From: Collinsella aerofaciens
GTDB lineage: Bacteria; Actinomycetota; Coriobacteriia; Coriobacteriales; Coriobacteriaceae
DNA length: 64,000 nt
Reading direction: 5' to 3'
Assembly: GCF_015670795.1 (NCBI RefSeq)
Contig: NZ_JADPCJ010000001.1
Location: 62,001 to 126,000 of the forward strand
The translations under genes and the position numbers were made by a program. The number at the start of each line of letters is the position of its first letter. Position 1 is the first letter of the stretch. Positions 17,361 to 26,608 of the stretch are shown piece by piece. A model generated the notes under the pieces. That model did not search any database. It was given only the letters and a program-made list of their open reading frames with translations, and had not been told where the DNA came from.

Positions 17361-18323
17361 ATGTCCGAAACCGGTCTGCTGCCGGCATATCTGATCGTCG
17401 GTACCGACGGAGTCAAGCGCGATCACGCCGTCTCGCGTATGAAAGCGCGTCTGGAAAAGTCGGGTATGGTCGAGTTCAACCTCGACGAGCGCGATATGAC
17501 CAAAGACCCCGATATCGAGTCGATTATCGGATCGCTCAACACCTTTCCCATGGGCAGCGAGTTTCGCCTGGTAATCCTTGACGGCTGCTCAAAACTCGCC
17601 AAAGCGATCTCCGAGCCGCTTGTCGACTATCTGGCGAGTCCCAGCCCCACGACGGTTTGTCTCATCATCGCCGACTCGCTTGCCAAGAACACGCGCCTGT
17701 ATAAGGCGATCGCCAAGATCGACAAGAAGGCGGTGATCGATTGCTCCGGTACCAAGCGCTGGGAGCTACCGCGCCGCGTGCAGCAGATGGCGACGCAGCA
17801 CGGCAAGTCGATCTCGACGGCGGCCGCCGAGGAGCTCGTCTCGCGTTCGGGTGAAAACACTCGCATGCTCGATAACGATTTGGCTAAGCTTGCCCAGATG
17901 GTCGAGGCGCCCCAGATTGAGCTTGCTGATGTGGAGCGCTGGATTGTGCGCACGGCCGAAGTCCAGCCCTGGGACTTTCTCAATGCGGTCTCGGCCCGTG
18001 ACATGCGACGCTCGCTCGAGCTCTTCAATCTACTGCCCGCCAAGAGCTACGTGTGGACTTACACATTGCTGTGCGGCCGCATCCGCGAGCTTATCGTTGC
18101 CAAGGCGCTCGATGCGCGCGGACAGGGTCGTGAGCTGGCCGCAACGCTTAAGCTCCAGTCCTGGCAGGTCAAGAATCACCTGACCTGGGCACGTCGCTTT
18201 TCGATGGCAGAGCTCGTTGCCGCGCTCGAGGGCGCGGTCGATGTGGAGCTCGCGCTGAAGGGTTCGGCCGATTCTCAGACCGCGCTTTTGCTCTGGATTA
18301 CGTACATCTTGAGAAAATCGTGA
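17361..18323 (+). CDS. holA: DNA polymerase III delta subunit
   Basis: A 320-residue clamp-loader subunit that opens the beta clamp. It has the AAA+-like delta fold without a working Walker A, the IIGSLNTFPMGSEFRLVIL segment of the N-terminal domain, and the SGENTRMLDNDLAKL segment typical of the family. GGGAGGGGAG precedes the ATG at 17361. A GGGCTAAAAT element at 17308-17318 could be its own -10. The comEA-comEC-holA-rpsT order is common in Gram-positive genomes. Confidence 0.9.
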   Translation: MSETGLLPAYLIVGTDGVKRDHAVSRMKARLEKSGMVEFNLDERDMTKDPDIESIIGSLNTFPMGSEFRLVILDGCSKLAKAISEPLVDYLASPSPTTVCLIIADSLAKNTRLYKAIAKIDKKAVIDCSGTKRWELPRRVQQMATQHGKSISTAAAEELVSRSGENTRMLDNDLAKLAQMVEAPQIELADVERWIVRTAEVQPWDFLNAVSARDMRRSLELFNLLPAKSYVWTYTLLCGRIRELIVAKALDARGQGRELAATLKLQSWQVKNHLTWARRFSMAELVAALEGAVDVELALKGSADSQTALLLWITYILRKS

Positions 18324-18372
18324 TGATACCTGCTTATTTGACAAATTCGTTCTATCCCTTTGAGGGGGAGCG

Positions 18373-18381
18373 TGCTATAGT
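18373..18381 (+). promoter_or_regulatory. Extended -10 promoter of rpsT
   Basis: TGC-TATAGT is a near-consensus extended -10. It lies 75 nt before the rpsT start codon, giving an S20 leader of about 68 nt. A TTGACA at 18339 is too far upstream (about 32 nt) to pair with it. Confidence 0.6.
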
Positions 18382-18456
18382 AGGCGCTTGCATGACCTCA
18401 CCGTGTCTCAGAGGTGTCATACATTTTTTGCAAGGAACTCGAAAGGAACTCCAGAA

Positions 18457-18723
18457 GTGGCAAACATCAAGTCTCAGAAGAAGCGTATCCGCACCAATGA
18501 GGCAGCTCGCATGCGTAACAAGGCTGTCAAGTCCGAGCTCAAGACGCTGACCAAGCACGTCCAGTCCGCCGTTGCCGAGGGCGACGCCGAGAAGGCCCAG
18601 GCTGCCCTCAAGACCGTCACCAAGCGTCTCGACATGGCTGCCGCCAAGCATGTTATCCACAAGAACCAGGCTTCCAACCGCAAGTCCGGTCTTGCCAAGC
18701 TCGTGAACAGCATCAACGCCTAA
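18457..18723 (+). CDS. rpsT: 30S ribosomal protein S20
   Basis: An 88-residue S20 that binds the 5' domain of 16S rRNA. It is rich in Lys, Ala and Arg and begins [20 protein letters not shown] after the initiator. The start is GTG 18457 after AAAGGA. A longer open frame to 18388 has no support. It has its own promoter and terminator. Confidence 0.95.
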   Translation: MANIKSQKKRIRTNEAARMRNKAVKSELKTLTKHVQSAVAEGDAEKAQAALKTVTKRLDMAAAKHVIHKNQASNRKSGLAKLVNSINA

Positions 18724-18759
18724 GTTGTAAATTTCACACCACACAGATTACGCGCATAA

Positions 18760-18794
18760 ATGGAGCCTGTTTTATGGAACAGGCTCCATTTTTT
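18760..18794 (+). terminator. Terminator of rpsT
   Basis: A 12-bp stem (18761-18772 with 18777-18788) is followed by T6. It is nearly symmetrical with A's on the left side, so it could act in both directions. Confidence 0.93.
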
Positions 18795-18806
18795 GTACCG
18801 CTCGGG

Positions 18807-18812
18807 TAAGAT
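18807..18812 (+). promoter_or_regulatory. -10 element for a leaderless lepA transcript
   Basis: TAAGAT lies 7 nt before the lepA ATG, so the expected transcription start is at or next to the start codon. No Shine-Dalgarno sequence is present. It is preceded by CGCTCGGG, which also precedes the -10-like element at 22925. Confidence 0.45.
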
Positions 18813-18819
18813 AGTCCGC

Positions 18820-20631
18820 ATGAATACTTCAATTGACATTTCCCACATCCGCAACTTCTCAATCGTTGCGCACATCGACCATGGCAAGTCCACGATCAGC
18901 GATCGCATCCTCGAGCTCACCCATACCGTCGACGAACGCGACATGGAGTCGCAGCTGCTCGACACCATGGATATCGAGCGCGAGCGCGGCATCACGATCA
19001 AGTCCAATGCCGTTCGCGTGTCCTATGACGCCGACGATGGCGAGACGTATCAGTTCAATCTGATCGATACGCCGGGCCACGTGGACTTTACCTATGAGGT
19101 CTCGCGCTCGCTGGCAGCCTGTGAGGGCGCGGTGCTCGTTGTCGACGCCACGCAGGGCGTCGAGGCGCAGACCGTCTCCAACGCGACGCTCGCCATGAAC
19201 GCCAATCTGGACATTGTGCCGGCCATCAACAAGATCGACCTGCCCTCGGCCCATCCCGACGAGGTTAAGACCGAGATCGAGGATGACCTGGCGATCCCTG
19301 CCGATGATGCCGTGTGCGTCTCGGGCAAGACCGGCGAGGGCATCCACGATCTGCTGGAGTCCATTGTCTTTTTGATCTCTCCGCCCAAGGGCGATGCGAA
19401 CGCGCCGCTCAAGGCACTCATTCTGGATTCGTACTTCGACGAGTATCGTGGCGTCGTCGCCACGGTGCGCATCTTTGACGGCTCCATCAAAAAGGGCGAT
19501 ACCCTGCGCATGATGCAGGCAAAGGGCGACTTTTTGGTCGATGGCGTGGGCGTCAAGCGTCCCGCCGAGACCCCGGTCGACGCGCTCACGGTCGGCGAGG
19601 TCGGATACGTGGTCACGGGCCTGAAGGACCCCGAGGCCGTTCGCGTGGGCGATACCCTCACGTGGGCGTCGAATCCCTGCCCCGAGCCGCTTCCCGGCTA
19701 CCGCGAGGCCAAGCCCATGGTCTATACGGGCCTGTTCCCGATCGATAACAAGGACTACGAGAACCTGCGTGACGCGCTCGATAAGCTGCACGTCAACGAC
19801 CCGTCGTTGGTGTGGGAGCCCGAGACCTCGGTGGCGCTCGGCTTTGGCTTCCGCGTGGGCTTCTTGGGCCTGCTGCATATGGAGGTCGTCAAGGAGCGCC
19901 TGGAGCGCGAGTTCAATCTTGACCTCATTGCCACGAGCCCCTCGGTGGACTATCACGTCTACAAGACTGACGGCGAGATGATTGATGTCCGCAGCCCGCA
20001 GGATCTGCCCGAGGCTACGCGCATCGAGCGTATCGAGGAACCCTACCTCAAGGCCAAGATTATCTGCCCGCCCGAGTATACGGGTGCCGTCATGCAGCTC
20101 GCTATCGAGCACCGCGGCATTACTACCGACATGATTCATCTCACGAGCAAGTCGGTCGAGATGCGCTTTGATATGCCGCTCGCCGAGCTCATCTTGGACT
20201 TCTTTGACCAGCTCAAGAGCCGTACCAAGGGCTATGCCTCGCTCGACTACGAGTTCAACGAGTATCGTCCCTCCGAGCTCGTCAAGCTCGATATCTTGCT
20301 TTCGGGCGACGAGGTGGACGCGCTGTCGTTTATCGTCCATAAGGACAAGGCCTATGGCCTGGCCCGTGGTCTGTGCGACAAACTTAAGGAGATCATCCCG
20401 CGTCAGCTGTTCGAGGTTCCCATCCAGGGTGCTATCGGCAACAAAATCATCGCCCGTTCTACCGTCAAAGCGCGTCGCAAGGACGTTCTTGCTAAGTGCT
20501 ACGGCGGCGATATCTCGCGTAAGCGCAAGCTGCTCGAGAAGCAGAAAGAGGGCAAGAAGCGCATGAAGGCCATCGGCTCGGTCGAGGTCCCGCAGGAGGC
20601 CTTTATGGCGATCCTCAAGGTGGACGAGTAG
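18820..20631 (+). CDS. lepA: Elongation factor 4 (LepA)
   Basis: A 603-residue translational GTPase that acts on stalled or back-translocating ribosomes and in 30S biogenesis. The P-loop AHIDHGKS is at about residues 18-25, DTPGH at G3 and NKID at G4. The C-terminal LepA-specific domain (from about residue 485, with [16 protein letters not shown]-like sequence) is complete. The ATG at 18820 gives the family's usual N terminus, but no ribosome-binding site precedes it and it sits 7 nt after a -10 element, so it may be leaderless. dusB follows after 4 nt. Confidence 0.96.
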   Translation: MNTSIDISHIRNFSIVAHIDHGKSTISDRILELTHTVDERDMESQLLDTMDIERERGITIKSNAVRVSYDADDGETYQFNLIDTPGHVDFTYEVSRSLAACEGAVLVVDATQGVEAQTVSNATLAMNANLDIVPAINKIDLPSAHPDEVKTEIEDDLAIPADDAVCVSGKTGEGIHDLLESIVFLISPPKGDANAPLKALILDSYFDEYRGVVATVRIFDGSIKKGDTLRMMQAKGDFLVDGVGVKRPAETPVDALTVGEVGYVVTGLKDPEAVRVGDTLTWASNPCPEPLPGYREAKPMVYTGLFPIDNKDYENLRDALDKLHVNDPSLVWEPETSVALGFGFRVGFLGLLHMEVVKERLEREFNLDLIATSPSVDYHVYKTDGEMIDVRSPQDLPEATRIERIEEPYLKAKIICPPEYTGAVMQLAIEHRGITTDMIHLTSKSVEMRFDMPLAELILDFFDQLKSRTKGYASLDYEFNEYRPSELVKLDILLSGDEVDALSFIVHKDKAYGLARGLCDKLKEIIPRQLFEVPIQGAIGNKIIARSTVKARRKDVLAKCYGGDISRKRKLLEKQKEGKKRMKAIGSVEVPQEAFMAILKVDE

Positions 20632-20635
20632 GTCT

Positions 20636-21679
20636 ATGGCGCTTTCCGAATACAGCAAGCGGCTGCTGGGCGCCTATGCCGAGCAGCCGTTCCTTATGGC
20701 TCCCATGGCGGGCGTAACCGATCCCGCTTATCGCATCATGTGCCGCCGCCGCGGTGCCAATCTCGCCTATAGCGAGATGGTGAGCGTGGCGGGCCTTGCC
20801 TATGCCAGCAACAAGACCTGGCGCCTGGTGCTACCGGCCGACAAGGAGCAGCAGATTTGCGTGCAGCTCTTTGGCTCCAAGCCCGAGCAGTTTGCGAGTG
20901 CCGTCGCCGCCGTCGAGGAGCGTGTGGGCGATCGCCTGTCATTGATTGATATCAACATGGCCTGTCCGGCTCGCAAGGTCGTTACTAAGGGCGAAGGCTC
21001 GGCGCTTATGCGCACGCCCGACCTGGCCGAGAAGATTGTCGAGGCAGCGGTGGGCGCGGCGCATGTTCCCGTGACCGTGAAGATCCGCAAGGGTTTTTAT
21101 GCCGAGGACCGCAACGCCGCAACGTTTGCCCAGATGCTTGAAGGGGCGGGCGCCTCTGCAGTTGCCGTGCACGGCCGTTGTGCCACGCAGCTCTACACCG
21201 GCCAGGCCGATTGGTCGGTTGTCGATGAGGTTGCCGACGCCGTCGAGATTCCCGTGATTGGTTCGGGTGATGTGTTCTGCGCCGAGGATGCCGCGGAGCA
21301 TCTGCGCAGTTCTGGTGCCAGCGCGGTGTTTATCGCGCGCGGCATCTACGGCAATCCGTGGGTGTTCGGTGATGCTCGCGCCCTTGCGCTCGATGGCATG
21401 CCGGTGCCGGCGCGCAGCTCCGTTGAGCGCCTAGACGCCCTGCGTGAGCACCTAACGCTGACGCATGAGCTCCTGCCGCTCATGTCGCGTGCCCGTACGT
21501 ACGCAAGCTGGTACTTAAAAGGCATGCCCCATGCCGCCGCTTGGCGTGCCCATGTGGTGCGCTGTTCCACTTACGAGGAGTTTATGGCGCTGGTCGATGA
21601 GATCGAGCGCGATGTGGTGGCCTGCGAGGCTGCCCTTGCCGCCGGCGAATCGGTGCCTCCACATCCGCTGGAGGCTTAA
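20636..21679 (+). CDS. dusB: tRNA dihydrouridine synthase
   Basis: A 347-residue FMN-dependent enzyme that reduces uridines in the tRNA D-loop. PFLMAPMAGVTDPAYR at the N terminus and the catalytic Cys in INMACPARKV near residue 105 are diagnostic. Fold and length fit the DusB branch. It begins 4 nt after lepA and is followed 2 nt later by hemW, so the three are probably co-transcribed. Confidence 0.92.
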   Translation: MALSEYSKRLLGAYAEQPFLMAPMAGVTDPAYRIMCRRRGANLAYSEMVSVAGLAYASNKTWRLVLPADKEQQICVQLFGSKPEQFASAVAAVEERVGDRLSLIDINMACPARKVVTKGEGSALMRTPDLAEKIVEAAVGAAHVPVTVKIRKGFYAEDRNAATFAQMLEGAGASAVAVHGRCATQLYTGQADWSVVDEVADAVEIPVIGSGDVFCAEDAAEHLRSSGASAVFIARGIYGNPWVFGDARALALDGMPVPARSSVERLDALREHLTLTHELLPLMSRARTYASWYLKGMPHAAAWRAHVVRCSTYEEFMALVDEIERDVVACEAALAAGESVPPHPLEA

Positions 21680-21681
21680 GG

Positions 21682-22914
21682 GTGGCCGTTACCGCGCTGT
21701 ACGTGCACGTGCCGTTTTGCGCCCAAAAGTGCCGGTACTGCGACTTTGACTCGCGCAGTTTTGCTCCGTGCGACCTGAGCGCTGCGCTCGATGTCTATTT
21801 TGAGCAGTTGTTCGCGCGCCTCGATGCTTTTGGCAAGGCTAGGGCCCTTGAACAGATCCGCACCGTCTATGTTGGCGGTGGTACGCCGTCGCTGGCGGGG
21901 GAGCGCCTGGTGGAGCTGGCGCGGCGTATTCGTGCGTGGTGCGCCCCCGTTGAGTTTACCTGCGAGGCCAATCCCGAGTCGCTGACCGCCGAGCTTGCCG
22001 CTGCGCTTGCCAAGGTTGGTGTCACACGCGTCTCTCTGGGCGTGCAAACGCTCGATAACATCGAACTTACCGCTATCGGCCGTATTCACGATGCCGATCG
22101 GGCGCTCGCCGCCATCGCGACAGTCAAGAACGCTGGGCTTGACGTGTCGTGCGACCTTATGTGCGGACTTCCCGGGCAGACCGCAGCGAGTTGGAGGCGC
22201 ACGCTCGATGGCGTGCTGGCGGCGGCTCCGCATCATGTGTCGGTCTACCCGCTCACGCTTGAGGAGGGGACTCCCCTTTATCGCATGGCGTGCCGCGACG
22301 AGTCGGTAGAGCCCGACGAGGATTTTCAAGCTTCGTGCATGGATGTGGCGCGTGAGCGTCTGGGTGCGGCCGGCTATCACCCGTATGAGGTGGCAAGCTA
22401 TGCGCTCGACGGACATGAGTGCGCCCATAACATTGCCTACTGGACCGGCCAGGGCTATTTGGGCCTGGGTCGCTCTGCCGCGGGCATGCTCGATGCCGAG
22501 GATTTCGATCGTCTTGCAGGTTTGTTCCCCGGCGTGTCTTCTCGAGGCGATTCGTACCGCGTGCGTCTGGTGCAACGTGACGATGACGCGACGGCGTTCG
22601 AGGCCGAATATCTGTCGCAGCGTGAGGCTGCGGCTGAAGACCTGATGCTCGCTTGTCGCTTGACGCGCGGTATTGCGTCCGATCTGTTGGTTCGTGCAGC
22701 TTGCGTCATCCCAACGGGCGAGCTGGCAGCTGTCTGCGATCGCGCGCTCGAATTGGGTCTTGCCACTTGGGTGCCCGAGACGCTCGGAGTCCATGAGGGA
22801 CCCTTCACTTCGGCAGACGTCCTCGCGGGCCATGTCCGTGCTCGTTTAGCGCCCACCCACTTGGGCTGGCTCGATGGAAATGTGCTGTTCGAGCTGTTTT
22901 GGGGTCTAGCCTAG
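21682..22914 (+). CDS. hemW: Radical SAM heme chaperone HemW-like protein
   Basis: A 410-residue radical SAM protein of the coproporphyrinogen III oxidase-like family. The cluster motif CAQKCRYCDF (C-x3-C-x2-C) is near residue 15, followed by YVGGGTPS and GLPGQT segments and a C-terminal HemN domain. True HemN enzymes have a longer N terminus; this short form is normally HemW, a heme-trafficking chaperone. It starts with GTG 2 nt after dusB. Its place before two dnaJ genes is a common Gram-positive order. Confidence 0.88.
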   Translation: MAVTALYVHVPFCAQKCRYCDFDSRSFAPCDLSAALDVYFEQLFARLDAFGKARALEQIRTVYVGGGTPSLAGERLVELARRIRAWCAPVEFTCEANPESLTAELAAALAKVGVTRVSLGVQTLDNIELTAIGRIHDADRALAAIATVKNAGLDVSCDLMCGLPGQTAASWRRTLDGVLAAAPHHVSVYPLTLEEGTPLYRMACRDESVEPDEDFQASCMDVARERLGAAGYHPYEVASYALDGHECAHNIAYWTGQGYLGLGRSAAGMLDAEDFDRLAGLFPGVSSRGDSYRVRLVQRDDDATAFEAEYLSQREAAAEDLMLACRLTRGIASDLLVRAACVIPTGELAAVCDRALELGLATWVPETLGVHEGPFTSADVLAGHVRARLAPTHLGWLDGNVLFELFWGLA

Positions 22915-22924
22915 GCCGCTCGGG

Positions 22925-22930
22925 TAGAAT
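22925..22930 (+). promoter_or_regulatory. -10-like element upstream of the membrane DnaJ-like gene
   Basis: TAGAAT lies 43 nt before the ATG at 22973 and is preceded by the same CGCTCGGG string found before the lepA -10. No -35 is evident. Confidence 0.35.
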
Positions 22931-22972
22931 TACCGCAATATATACGCTGCTGTGAGCAGGAGGTTGCCGCGC

Positions 22973-24076
22973 ATGGCGACGATGAACGAAAAAGATTACT
23001 ACGAGATTTTGGGTGTCTCCAAGGACGCCACCTCGCGTGATATTCAGAAGGCCTTCCAGCAAAAGGCCCGCAAGCTCCATCCGGACGTCAACAAAGAACC
23101 TGATGCCGAGGAAAAGTTTAAAGAGGTTTCCGAGGCCTACGCCGTGCTTTCGGACGAGCAGAAGCGTGCGCGCTACGACGCCATGCGCTCGGGCAATCCC
23201 TTTGCCGGTGCACCGACGGCTTCGCCCTATGGCGGTGGCTATGCCGGCAGCGCCGGTTACGGCAATCCCTTTGACGGCGGTTTCCCCTTCGGGGGCGCCT
23301 GGGGCCAGCCGCGTCGCGGGCAGGCTGCCTATAATCCCGAGAACGGCGCCAACGTGGTCGTCGATATTAAGCTCGACGCCAAGGAGGCCAAGGGCGGTGC
23401 CCGCAAGACCGTTCGCTATACGCGCTTCGATACCTGTGGTCACTGCGGAGGCTCGGGTTCTGTTTCGTCCGAGCATGCACATACCTGTCCGAGCTGCGGC
23501 GGTCGCGGCCACATCGACGTCGACCTGTCCTTCCTGTTCGGTGCCGGCACGTTCCAGTCGGTCTGCCCCGAGTGCGGAGGTTCCGGTAAGGTCGTCGCCG
23601 ACCCCTGTCCCGATTGCGGCGGCAGCGGTCGAACCCGTGTGACCTCCGAGCAGACAATTGAGTTTCCTGCCGGCACGCACGATGGCGACGAGGTCCGCAT
23701 TGGCGGCATGGGTCACGCCGGCACCAACGGTGCCTCGGGCGGCGATCTTGTCGGCCGTGCCCATGTTGAGGCCGAGCGTCTGGAAGGCAAGGCCCGTACC
23801 GGTTTTTACCTGATGGGCATCGTGGCGCCGTTTTTGGTGCTGTCGGCCATATCGGGCGTGTTCTCGGCCTTTGCCGTGATGTGCTTTATTCCGTTTGCCA
23901 TGGGCCTTTTCATGGTGGTCTCGGACGGCGTGCTGCACCGCAGCCTGCTGTGGTGGAAGCGCGGCGCGATGCAGTTTGCCAACGGTTTTGCCAACGGATT
24001 TATGTTCGCGCTCGTGTCGGTTTGGTTTGCGAGCTGCTCGCAACGTGCCATGCTTTCGCCCTACGCAATGCAATAA
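22973..24076 (+). CDS. DnaJ-like protein with C-terminal membrane segments
   Basis: A 367-residue J-domain protein. Residues 5-70 form a J domain with an HPD motif in LHPDVN. A Gly-rich region follows, then a zinc-finger-like domain with CxxCxGxG repeats (about 150-225) and one substrate-binding-like stretch. The protein does not continue as a normal DnaJ: after about residue 275 it has two or three hydrophobic segments, which should anchor it in the membrane. AGGAGG lies 8 nt upstream of the ATG. It sits just before a full-length dnaJ, so it looks like a diverged duplicate that could bring DnaK to the membrane. Confidence 0.8.
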   Translation: MATMNEKDYYEILGVSKDATSRDIQKAFQQKARKLHPDVNKEPDAEEKFKEVSEAYAVLSDEQKRARYDAMRSGNPFAGAPTASPYGGGYAGSAGYGNPFDGGFPFGGAWGQPRRGQAAYNPENGANVVVDIKLDAKEAKGGARKTVRYTRFDTCGHCGGSGSVSSEHAHTCPSCGGRGHIDVDLSFLFGAGTFQSVCPECGGSGKVVADPCPDCGGSGRTRVTSEQTIEFPAGTHDGDEVRIGGMGHAGTNGASGGDLVGRAHVEAERLEGKARTGFYLMGIVAPFLVLSAISGVFSAFAVMCFIPFAMGLFMVVSDGVLHRSLLWWKRGAMQFANGFANGFMFALVSVWFASCSQRAMLSPYAMQ

Positions 24077-24157
24077 CATCTAGCCCTCTGTTTGCGGCCG
24101 GCCCAGCTTGGGTATAGGACGCACTGTGACAATAATGAAAGTCGGAAGGATTCGGTC

Positions 24158-25306
24158 GTGTCGGAAAATAGGGATTACTACGAGGTACTTGGCGTCGACA
24201 AGGATGCCGATGCGCGGACGATTAAGCGCGCGTTTCTAAAGAAGGCCCGTACCGTACACCCGGACGTTTCGGACGACCCCGAGGCCGAGGCCAAGTTCAA
24301 AGAGCTCAACGAGGCTTATTCCGTTCTTTCCGACGAGCAGAAGCGTGCTAACTACGACCGTTACGGCACCGCGGACGGCCCTGGTGGTTCGGGCTACGTC
24401 GATATCAACGATATCTTTGGCGGCATGGGCATGGACGACCTCTTCTCGTCGTTCTTTGGCGGCGGTGCCGGCGGTGGCGCCCGAAATCGCCGTGAGCGTC
24501 GTCGCGGCCGCGATATGGCGATCTCCCTTTCGGTGACCCTTGAGGAGGCGGCGCTCGGTTGCAAAAAGACGATCAGCTATGACCGCCTTGCCCCCTGCGA
24601 GGATTGTAACGGCACTGGTAGGGCCGAGGGCGCACAGGAAAAGCAGTGCAGCCGCTGCCACGGCACAGGCTATGTCACGACGGTCCAGCGCTCGTTCCTG
24701 GGCCAGGTTCAGTCCTCTTCGCCTTGCCCCGACTGCCACGGTGAGGGCACGGTCATCGACCATCCCTGCGAGACCTGCGACGGTCAGGGCCGCACACCTT
24801 CGCACGAAAAGATCGACATCGATATCCCCGCCGGCGTTTCGACCGGTCGCCAGCTGCGCGTGAGCGGCTTTGGCGAGGCAGGCCTTCGCGGTGAGCCCTC
24901 GGGCGACCTGATCGTCAACGTTCGTGTTGCCGACCACGAGCGTTTTAAGCGCAACGGTGACGACCTGTACCTCCTGAGCGATATCTCGATTGCGCAGGCT
25001 GCGCTTGGCTGCGAGATCGAGGTCGAGGGCATTATGCCCGACGAGGTCGTCAAGGTGACGGTTCCCGCCGGCGCCCAGTACGGTGACACCGTGAGCGTCA
25101 ATAATTACGGCATGCCGCGCATTGGCGGTGGCGGTTCGCGTGGCCGCTTGATCGTGCAACTGCGCGTGGTCGTTCCCACCAATCTTTCCAATAAGCAACG
25201 CGAGCTGCTCCGCGCTTTTGCCGATGAGATGGGCGATGACGTCGCTTCCGGTAAGAAGTCGGTGACCGACCGTATCAAGAGTGCCCTCGACGATATCCTC
25301 GATTAA
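24158..25306 (+). CDS. dnaJ: Chaperone protein DnaJ
   Basis: A 382-residue type I DnaJ, co-chaperone of DnaK. It has the J domain with HPD, a G/F region with SSFFGGGAGGG, four CxxCxGxG zinc motifs (about residues 145-215) and the C-terminal peptide-binding domain. The start is GTG 24158 with GGAAGGA upstream; the open frame reaches 24092 without support. hrcA, grpE and dnaK are not nearby and I see no CIRCE element. mtaB follows after 9 nt. Confidence 0.93.
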   Translation: MSENRDYYEVLGVDKDADARTIKRAFLKKARTVHPDVSDDPEAEAKFKELNEAYSVLSDEQKRANYDRYGTADGPGGSGYVDINDIFGGMGMDDLFSSFFGGGAGGGARNRRERRRGRDMAISLSVTLEEAALGCKKTISYDRLAPCEDCNGTGRAEGAQEKQCSRCHGTGYVTTVQRSFLGQVQSSSPCPDCHGEGTVIDHPCETCDGQGRTPSHEKIDIDIPAGVSTGRQLRVSGFGEAGLRGEPSGDLIVNVRVADHERFKRNGDDLYLLSDISIAQAALGCEIEVEGIMPDEVVKVTVPAGAQYGDTVSVNNYGMPRIGGGGSRGRLIVQLRVVVPTNLSNKQRELLRAFADEMGDDVASGKKSVTDRIKSALDDILD

Positions 25307-25315
25307 GGAGCCCGC

Positions 25316-26608
25316 GTGCTCGCACCTCATATCTCTGTCGTCAACCTCGGCTGCCGCGTCAACCGGGTTGAGTCCGACCGTATCACTGCCGATCTTATGC
25401 GCCTGGGATTTGCTATTGTGGAGCCGCAGGATGCCGATCTGATCGTCATTAACACCTGTGCCGTTACGGGCGAGGCCGAGGCCAAGACCCGTAAGGCCGT
25501 CCGTCATGCGCTGGCCTATCCGGGCGAGCCTTACGTGGTCGTAACCGGCTGCGTCGTCAACCTGCATCCCGAGGAGTTGCTGGAGCTCTCCGATCGCGTG
25601 ATCGCCGAGCCGTCCAAGATTGACGTCGCCGAGCGCGTCTGCGAGGTGCTGGGTGTCGAATCCGATAGCGTTCCCGCCTGCAGCGATGGCGAGGTGGTCG
25701 ATGCGCTCGGTCGCTCTCGCCTGGGCGTGAAGATTCAGGACGGCTGCAACCATCGCTGCACCTATTGCATTGTGTGGAAGGCACGCGGCCCCGAGCGCTC
25801 CGTGCCCGTCGAGTCCGTGCTCGAGCAAGTTCGCGAGGCCCAGGAGGCCGGCGTGCCCGAGGTGGTGCTGACCGGTGTGAACCTGGGTGCCTACGATGGC
25901 AAGAGCGCGACCGACGAGCACGTCGAAATCGATGAGCTGCTCGAGGCCATCATGGAGCGCACGTCTATTCCGCATGTGCGCATTTCCTCGGTCGAGCCCA
26001 TGGATATCTCCGAGCGCCTGCTTAAGGTTATGGCGCGCTATCCGCAGCGTATCGCCCCGTTTTTGCACCTGCCCGTGCAGTCCGGTTGCACGGCGACCCT
26101 GCATCGCATGGGCCGTCCCTATAGCGCCGAGGCCTTTGAGGACACGGTGCGTATGATTCGTGCCATCTTGCCCCAGGCGTCCCTTTCGTGCGATGTCATC
26201 GTCGGTTTTCCTGGTGAGACGGACGAGGAGTTCGAGGAATCGCTGGCGCTGTGCCGCCGTGTGGGTTTCTCGCGTATGCACGTGTTCCGCTACAGCAAGC
26301 GTCCCGGTACCCTTGCTGCCGACATGCCCGACCAGGTGCCACCCGAGGTTATGGCCGAGCGCAGCCGCCGTATGCGGGCCGCCGCACAGGAGCTCGCTAT
26401 TGCCGACGCTCGTCGTCGCGTGGGCACGGTCGAGCGTGCCGTGCTCGAGTATGGTGACAACCTGACGCTCGGCTCGTTCCATCATGCCCGTCTTGACGAT
26501 ACCTGTGGACTTACAGCCCCGTGCCTGCTCGATGTTGCTATCATCGGAGTCGATGATTCCGGCTTGGTCCATGCACGCAGGGAGGTTCATGGAAGCCTCG
26601 AAGATTAG
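25316..26608 (+). CDS. mtaB: tRNA t6A37 methylthiotransferase
   Basis: A 430-residue radical SAM methylthiotransferase that adds a methylthio group to t6A37 of ANN-reading tRNAs. It has the UPF0004 N-terminal domain with three Cys (NLGCRVN, NTCAVT, TGCV), the radical SAM motif CNHRCTYC near residue 143, and a TRAM-like end. NLGCRVN is typical of the MtaB branch, as opposed to MiaB (FGCQMN) and RimO (LGCAKN). AAGGAG precedes the GTG start. Its end overlaps phoH by 20 bp. Confidence 0.92.
   Translation: MLAPHISVVNLGCRVNRVESDRITADLMRLGFAIVEPQDADLIVINTCAVTGEAEAKTRKAVRHALAYPGEPYVVVTGCVVNLHPEELLELSDRVIAEPSKIDVAERVCEVLGVESDSVPACSDGEVVDALGRSRLGVKIQDGCNHRCTYCIVWKARGPERSVPVESVLEQVREAQEAGVPEVVLTGVNLGAYDGKSATDEHVEIDELLEAIMERTSIPHVRISSVEPMDISERLLKVMARYPQRIAPFLHLPVQSGCTATLHRMGRPYSAEAFEDTVRMIRAILPQASLSCDVIVGFPGETDEEFEESLALCRRVGFSRMHVFRYSKRPGTLAADMPDQVPPEVMAERSRRMRAAAQELAIADARRRVGTVERAVLEYGDNLTLGSFHHARLDDTCGLTAPCLLDVAIIGVDDSGLVHARREVHGSLED

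Noticed and set aside
18859-20658. 599-codon open frame opposite lepA
   Set aside because: Antisense shadow of lepA with Arg/Leu/Asp/His-rich composition and no domain.
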